A DNA stretch of 64,000 bases, from NCBI RefSeq assembly GCF_024639685.1, contig NZ_JAHEHX010000018.1, forward strand, positions 62,001 to 126,000. The letters are read 5' to 3'. Source of the stretch: Polaribacter sp. (GTDB taxonomy: Bacteria > Bacteroidota > Bacteroidia > Flavobacteriales > Flavobacteriaceae). How positions within the stretch are numbered: position 1 is the stretch's first letter; every line of letters starts with the position of its first letter. The notes under the pieces were generated by a model. The model saw only the letters and a list, made by a program, of their open reading frames with translations. It was not told the origin of the DNA and searched no databases. The translations under genes and the position numbers were made by a program. Below, piece by piece: positions 61,021 through 64,000 of this stretch.

Positions 61021-61056
61021 AAAAAAGCTCTAAATATTAAAATTCAGAACTTTTTT
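61021..61056. terminator. Bidirectional terminator candidate between cupin and DUF6952 genes
   Basis: AAAAAAGCTCT (61021-61031) and AGAACTTTTTT (61046-61056) pair with one mismatch around a 14-base AT loop, flanked by A-run and T-run. It lies in the 60-base convergent gap, so it could end both transcripts. Confidence 0.65.
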
Positions 61057-61077
61057 TAGTTAATTGAAATTACTATT

Positions 61078-61335
61078 TTATTTATCGATAGAACCTAAAA
61101 CACGATTCATAAATGAATTTAAGGCTTCTTTTTTTGAAGCACCATCTTTAATCATTTTATCTACTTCAATTGCTCCATACATGTTAGAAATTAACTCTCC
61201 AATAACATCTAATTCTTCATCTTTTAAAGAAGGAACTTCTGTTAAAGCTTCTAGAGTTTCAATAGTTTCTAAAACATAGTCTTGATCATTTTCTTCAATA
61301 AAACTTGTTAAATGTTTAATTACTGGTAATTTCAT
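61078..61335 (-). CDS. DUF6952 family small acidic protein
   Basis: An 85-residue soluble, acidic, predicted all-helical protein (MKLPVIKHLTSFIEENDQDYVLETIETLEALTEVPS...). I place it in DUF6952, which I recall beside thioredoxin and peroxiredoxin genes in Flavobacteriia. Function unknown. It has no cysteine, so it is not itself a redox carrier. It is separated by 3 bases from the thioredoxin gene, suggesting a partner or regulator of that pair. Confidence 0.75.
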   Translation of the reverse strand: MKLPVIKHLTSFIEENDQDYVLETIETLEALTEVPSLKDEELDVIGELISNMYGAIEVDKMIKDGASKKEALNSFMNRVLGSIDK

Positions 61336-61338
61336 AAT

Positions 61339-61647
61339 TTATTGAATTTCTGATACTAAGTCTTTTAAAACATCAAACTTGTTAGTTTGTGTTTGATTCT
61401 TTTTTTCTCCTGCTACAAAAGTGGCAAACGTTGGCAAATTACTAACATCTGCTAACTTTCTACTTTCAGGAAATTTTTCAGCATCAACAATAACAAATTT
61501 AATTTGATCGTTCTCTGATGCTAATTTTTTGAATTTTGGTTTCATAATTCTACAATTACCACACCAAGTGGCAGAGTACTGTACTATTACCTTTTGATTT
61601 GCATCTACTATATGCTGTAAATTATCTTCTGTCAATTCTTGCACCAT
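61339..61647 (-). CDS. Thioredoxin-family protein
   Basis: A 102-residue thioredoxin-fold reductant. The active site is YSATWCGNCRIMKP (CGNC in place of CGPC), with the cis-Pro segment NLPTFATFV. It is likely to reduce the peroxiredoxin encoded 63 bases upstream on the same strand. The CGNC motif should change the redox potential relative to housekeeping thioredoxin. Confidence 0.92.
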   Translation of the reverse strand: MVQELTEDNLQHIVDANQKVIVQYSATWCGNCRIMKPKFKKLASENDQIKFVIVDAEKFPESRKLADVSNLPTFATFVAGEKKNQTQTNKFDVLKDLVSEIQ

Positions 61648-61710
61648 AATGATTAAAATTTTAAAATTATGAGTTGCAAAAAAAACTGCAACTCATAAGT
61701 ATAATTAAAT

Positions 61711-62352
61711 TTAGTGACTAGCTAAATATTCTTTTGTTCCTTTTGCATTAGCTTGCATAGCATCTTTACCTTCTTCCCAGTTTGCTGGACAAACTTCTCC
61801 GTTTTTTTGGACATGTGCATAAGCATCAATCAAACGTAAAAATTCGTTTACATTTCTTCCTACTGGCATGTGATTAATTCCTTCATGAAAAACAGTTCCT
61901 TCCTCATCTATTAAATAAGTAGCTCTATACGTTACGTTATCACCCTCTACCTGAACAGTTCCTGTCTCTTCATCATAAACTTCATTGGTAATATCTAGAA
62001 TACCTAAAATAGAAGATAAGTTTCTGTTACTATCTGCTAATATTGGATAAGTTACACCTTCTATACCTCCATTATCTTTAGAAGTACTTAACCAAGCAAA
62101 ATGAACTTCGGCTGTATCACATGAAGCACCAATTACTACTGTATTTCTTTTTTCAAATTCTGGTAATGCTGCTTGAAACGCATGTAATTCTGTTGGACAT
62201 ACAAATGTAAAGTCTTTTGGATACCAAAATAACAATACTTTTTTATTATTATTTACTGCCTCTTCTAATACATTTACTTTAAATGTATCTCCCATTTCGT
62301 TCATTGCATTTACATTTACGTCAGGGAATTTTTTACCAACTGCTGTTGCCAT
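61711..62352 (-). CDS. 2-Cys peroxiredoxin (AhpC/Prx1 class)
   Basis: A 213-residue peroxidase that reduces H2O2 and organic peroxides. The peroxidatic Cys is in WYPKDFTFVCPTELHAFQ (about residue 51), and the resolving Cys is in NGEVCPANWEEG near the C-terminus. Length and motifs fit typical 2-Cys (AhpC-like) enzymes. It heads a peroxiredoxin-thioredoxin-DUF6952 unit and has a TATATTTG -7 element at 62392-62399. Confidence 0.95.
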   Translation of the reverse strand: MATAVGKKFPDVNVNAMNEMGDTFKVNVLEEAVNNNKKVLLFWYPKDFTFVCPTELHAFQAALPEFEKRNTVVIGASCDTAEVHFAWLSTSKDNGGIEGVTYPILADSNRNLSSILGILDITNEVYDEETGTVQVEGDNVTYRATYLIDEEGTVFHEGINHMPVGRNVNEFLRLIDAYAHVQKNGEVCPANWEEGKDAMQANAKGTKEYLASH

Positions 62353-62391
62353 TTTTATTTATTATTTATAATTAATATTCGTTTTCTAATG

Positions 62392-62399
62392 CAAATATA
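62392..62399 (-). promoter_or_regulatory. -7 element of the peroxiredoxin operon
   Basis: TATATTTG on the minus strand matches TAnnTTTG, 39 bases upstream of the peroxiredoxin ATG. No -33 TTG at the expected place. Confidence 0.55.
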
Positions 62400-62577
62400 T
62401 TTTTTAATGAGAATAATATAACCATCATCATAAACTATTTAATTTATAGTAGAATAAGATTTGATTATTTTAAAAAAATCAAGTATTTGCTATTGGTAAA
62501 TCTATTGTAATATAATTACAATAGATTAGTTTAAAATTTTATAAAGATTTTAAAAGGAAATGTAAATTAGGATAAAA

Positions 62578-63741
62578 CTACTTATTTGCAAATAATTTAA
62601 TATCATTCTCAGAAACCGTATTTTCCCCAAGTATAATTAAACGCTCTACAACATTTCTTAGCTCTCTGATATTTCCTGTCCAATCGTACTTCTGCAATAA
62701 TACTATTGCCTCTTGTGAAAAAGCTTTTTTTGGTGCCCCCTGCTCTCTTGCAATTTTTGAAGTAAAGAAATCAACTAATAAAGGAATATCATCTCTTCTT
62801 TCATTTAAAGACGGTACTTCAATTAAAATTACAGCTAATCTATGATACAAGTCTTCCCTAAATCTACCTTCTGCAATCTCTTTTTTTAAGTTCTTATTAG
62901 TTGCAGCTACAATTCTTACATTTACCTTAATATCTTTTTCCAAACCAACTCTTTGTATTTTATTTTCTTGTAATGCACGTAATACTTTTGCTTGTGCAGA
63001 TAAGCTCATGTCTCCAATTTCATCTAAAAAAATAGTCCCTCCATTTGCAGCTTCAAATTTACCTGCTCTATCTTTATTTGCCCCTGTAAAAGAACCTTTT
63101 ACATGTCCAAAAAGCTCACTTTCTATTAATTCTGACGGAATTGCAGCACAGTTCACCTCTATCATTGGTGCTTTAGAACGAGCAGACTTTTCATGAAGCC
63201 AATGTGCAACTAGCTCCTTACCTGACCCATTAGGACCTGTAATTAAAACTCTAGCGTCAGTATCTGCAACTTTTTCTATAATATCTTTAATGTGAGAAAT
63301 TGCATCACTCTCACCTACCATTTCGTAATTCTTGCTTACTTTTTTCTTAAGCCTTTTATTCTCTACAACTAAAACCTTTTTGTCTAAGGCATTTCTAACT
63401 GTATTTAAAAGTCTATTTAAATCTGGTGGTTTAGAAATATAATCAAAGGCTCCTAAACGCATTGTATTTACAGCTGTATCTAAATCTCCGTGACCAGATA
63501 TCATAACCATTGGGATTTCTGGTTTTATTTTTTTTGTTTTTTCTAGCACTTCAACACCATCCATTTTTGGCATTTTTATGTCACAAAGAATTAAGTCATA
63601 CTCATTATTTTTAATCATCTCTAGGCCTAAAAGACCGTCTTCTGCTTCAGAAACATCATAATTTTCATTCTCTTCAGAAATAATTTTTTTTAAAACTCTT
63701 AGAATAGCAGCTTCGTCTTCTATGATTAAAATTTTAGCCAT
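62578..63741 (-). CDS. NtrC-type sigma-54-dependent response regulator without C-terminal HTH
   Basis: A 387-residue response regulator. The N-terminal receiver domain has the phospho-acceptor Asp in YDLILCDIKMPKMDGVE (about residue 54). The AAA+ domain has Walker A ITGPNGSGKELVAHW, a GSFTGANKDRAG loop (Ser replacing Ala of GAFTGA, the sigma-54 contact), Walker B GGTIFLDEIGDMS and RFREDLYHRLAVI. It stops after NVVERLIILGENTVSENDIKLFANK, with no Fis-type helix-turn-helix. It could therefore activate RpoN holoenzyme without binding a specific enhancer. It is 9 bases from the MscS-like gene. Confidence 0.93.
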   Translation of the reverse strand: MAKILIIEDEAAILRVLKKIISEENENYDVSEAEDGLLGLEMIKNNEYDLILCDIKMPKMDGVEVLEKTKKIKPEIPMVMISGHGDLDTAVNTMRLGAFDYISKPPDLNRLLNTVRNALDKKVLVVENKRLKKKVSKNYEMVGESDAISHIKDIIEKVADTDARVLITGPNGSGKELVAHWLHEKSARSKAPMIEVNCAAIPSELIESELFGHVKGSFTGANKDRAGKFEAANGGTIFLDEIGDMSLSAQAKVLRALQENKIQRVGLEKDIKVNVRIVAATNKNLKKEIAEGRFREDLYHRLAVILIEVPSLNERRDDIPLLVDFFTSKIAREQGAPKKAFSQEAIVLLQKYDWTGNIRELRNVVERLIILGENTVSENDIKLFANK

Positions 63742-63750
63742 TGTTTTCTT

Positions 63751-64000
63751 TTATTTTATTAGGTGAACGTCTCTTTGCGGAAAAGGAATAGAAATTTGAT
63801 GTTCTCTAAATGCTTTATCTATTTCAAAACGTATATTACTTTGCGTAAAACGGGCTTCAAAACTATTATCAAGTGTAAAAGCTACTTTAAAATTCAAACT
63901 ACTTTCAGCAAAATCTGTAAATAAAACAATTGGAGCTGGAGTTTTTAATACGTTAGGCTGATTAGTAGCAATTTCTAATAGTATCTTTTTTACCAAACCA
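63751..64000 (-). CDS. MscS-type mechanosensitive channel, C-terminal fragment (cut by window edge)
   Basis: The C-terminal 82 or so residues of a small-conductance mechanosensitive channel; the rest is outside the window. The cytoplasmic domain reads KILLEIATNQPNVLKTPAPIVLFTDFAESSLNFKVAFTLD and ends FREHQISIPFPQRDVHLIK, the typical MscS vestibule end. The frame stays open to 64000; the track's TTG start is an edge artefact. It precedes the NtrC-type regulator by 9 bases on the same strand. Confidence 0.9.
   Translation of the reverse strand, partial: GLVKKILLEIATNQPNVLKTPAPIVLFTDFAESSLNFKVAFTLDNSFEARFTQSNIRFEIDKAFREHQISIPFPQRDVHLIK

Overview
The window is ordinary chromosomal DNA from a member of the Bacteroidota, most likely Flavobacteriaceae (a Polaribacter/Tenacibaculum-like marine genus is my best guess). 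The evidence is: very AT-rich DNA; almost no Shine-Dalgarno sequences (rpsU is the striking exception); several TAnnTTTG-type -7 promoter elements; a type IX secretion sorting tail; and families typical of this group (DUF4834, DUF5683, DUF6122, DUF2851, DUF6952, fused E1 2-oxoacid dehydrogenase, AlsT-type symporter). I see no phage, insertion sequence, CRISPR array or island.

Layout. 1-9.1 kb (minus strand): the classical translation/transcription block, read as tRNA-Thr/Tyr/Gly/Thr - tuf - tRNA-Trp - secE - nusG - rplK - rplA - rplJ - rplL - rpoB - rpoC (rpoC cut by the window edge). 9.2-10.9 kb: rpsU - xerC/D - hpf, with a terminator after rpsU, and an unexplained palindromic, three-way-junction-like element upstream of rpsU. 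10.9-16.9 kb: acyl-CoA dehydrogenase, a frameshifted helix-hairpin-helix gene, an alanine/sodium symporter, an RmlD-like reductase, a K+ channel and a PspC-like membrane protein. 16.9-29.8 kb (plus): uvrA, LOG-family hydrolase, secreted nuclease-like protein, a degenerate M1-peptidase/outer-membrane-barrel protein, fused branched-chain 2-oxoacid dehydrogenase E1, and a secreted zinc metalloprotease. 29.8-31.0 kb: a broken DUF2851 gene. 31.1-39.2 kb (plus): nitroreductase, pepD, then parA-parB-DUF5683-dapB-lepB-WbqC-DUF6122. 39.2-45.8 kb (minus): envelope-glycan genes (flippase, two glycosyltransferases, YfhO) and DUF4834. 46.0-51.8 kb (plus): outer-membrane protein, GNAT-like protein, rsmE, DUF4159, bile-acid-type symporter, acyltransferase. 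51.9-58.4 kb (minus): GH3/serine-hydrolase fusion, a conserved unknown, DEDDh exonuclease, PAP2/vanadium-haloperoxidase-type lipoprotein and azurin. 58.5-61.0 kb (plus): a LacI-type regulator inactivated by at least one nonsense mutation, a 53-residue basic ORF missed by the ORF track, an SGNH hydrolase and a cupin. 61.1-64 kb (minus): DUF6952 - thioredoxin - 2-Cys peroxiredoxin (a peroxide-reduction trio), then an NtrC-type regulator lacking a DNA-binding domain and a truncated mechanosensitive channel.

Most genes are housekeeping. Items deserving a second look are the strong SD of rpsU (probable autogenous control through S21), the structured element at 10829-10889, the shared 14-base promoter core of the tRNA-tuf and rpsU units, and three interrupted genes (HHH, DUF2851, LacI) within 64 kb. 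I did not find a convincing new multi-gene system. No search or folding program was run; all family calls are from reading the translated sequences.
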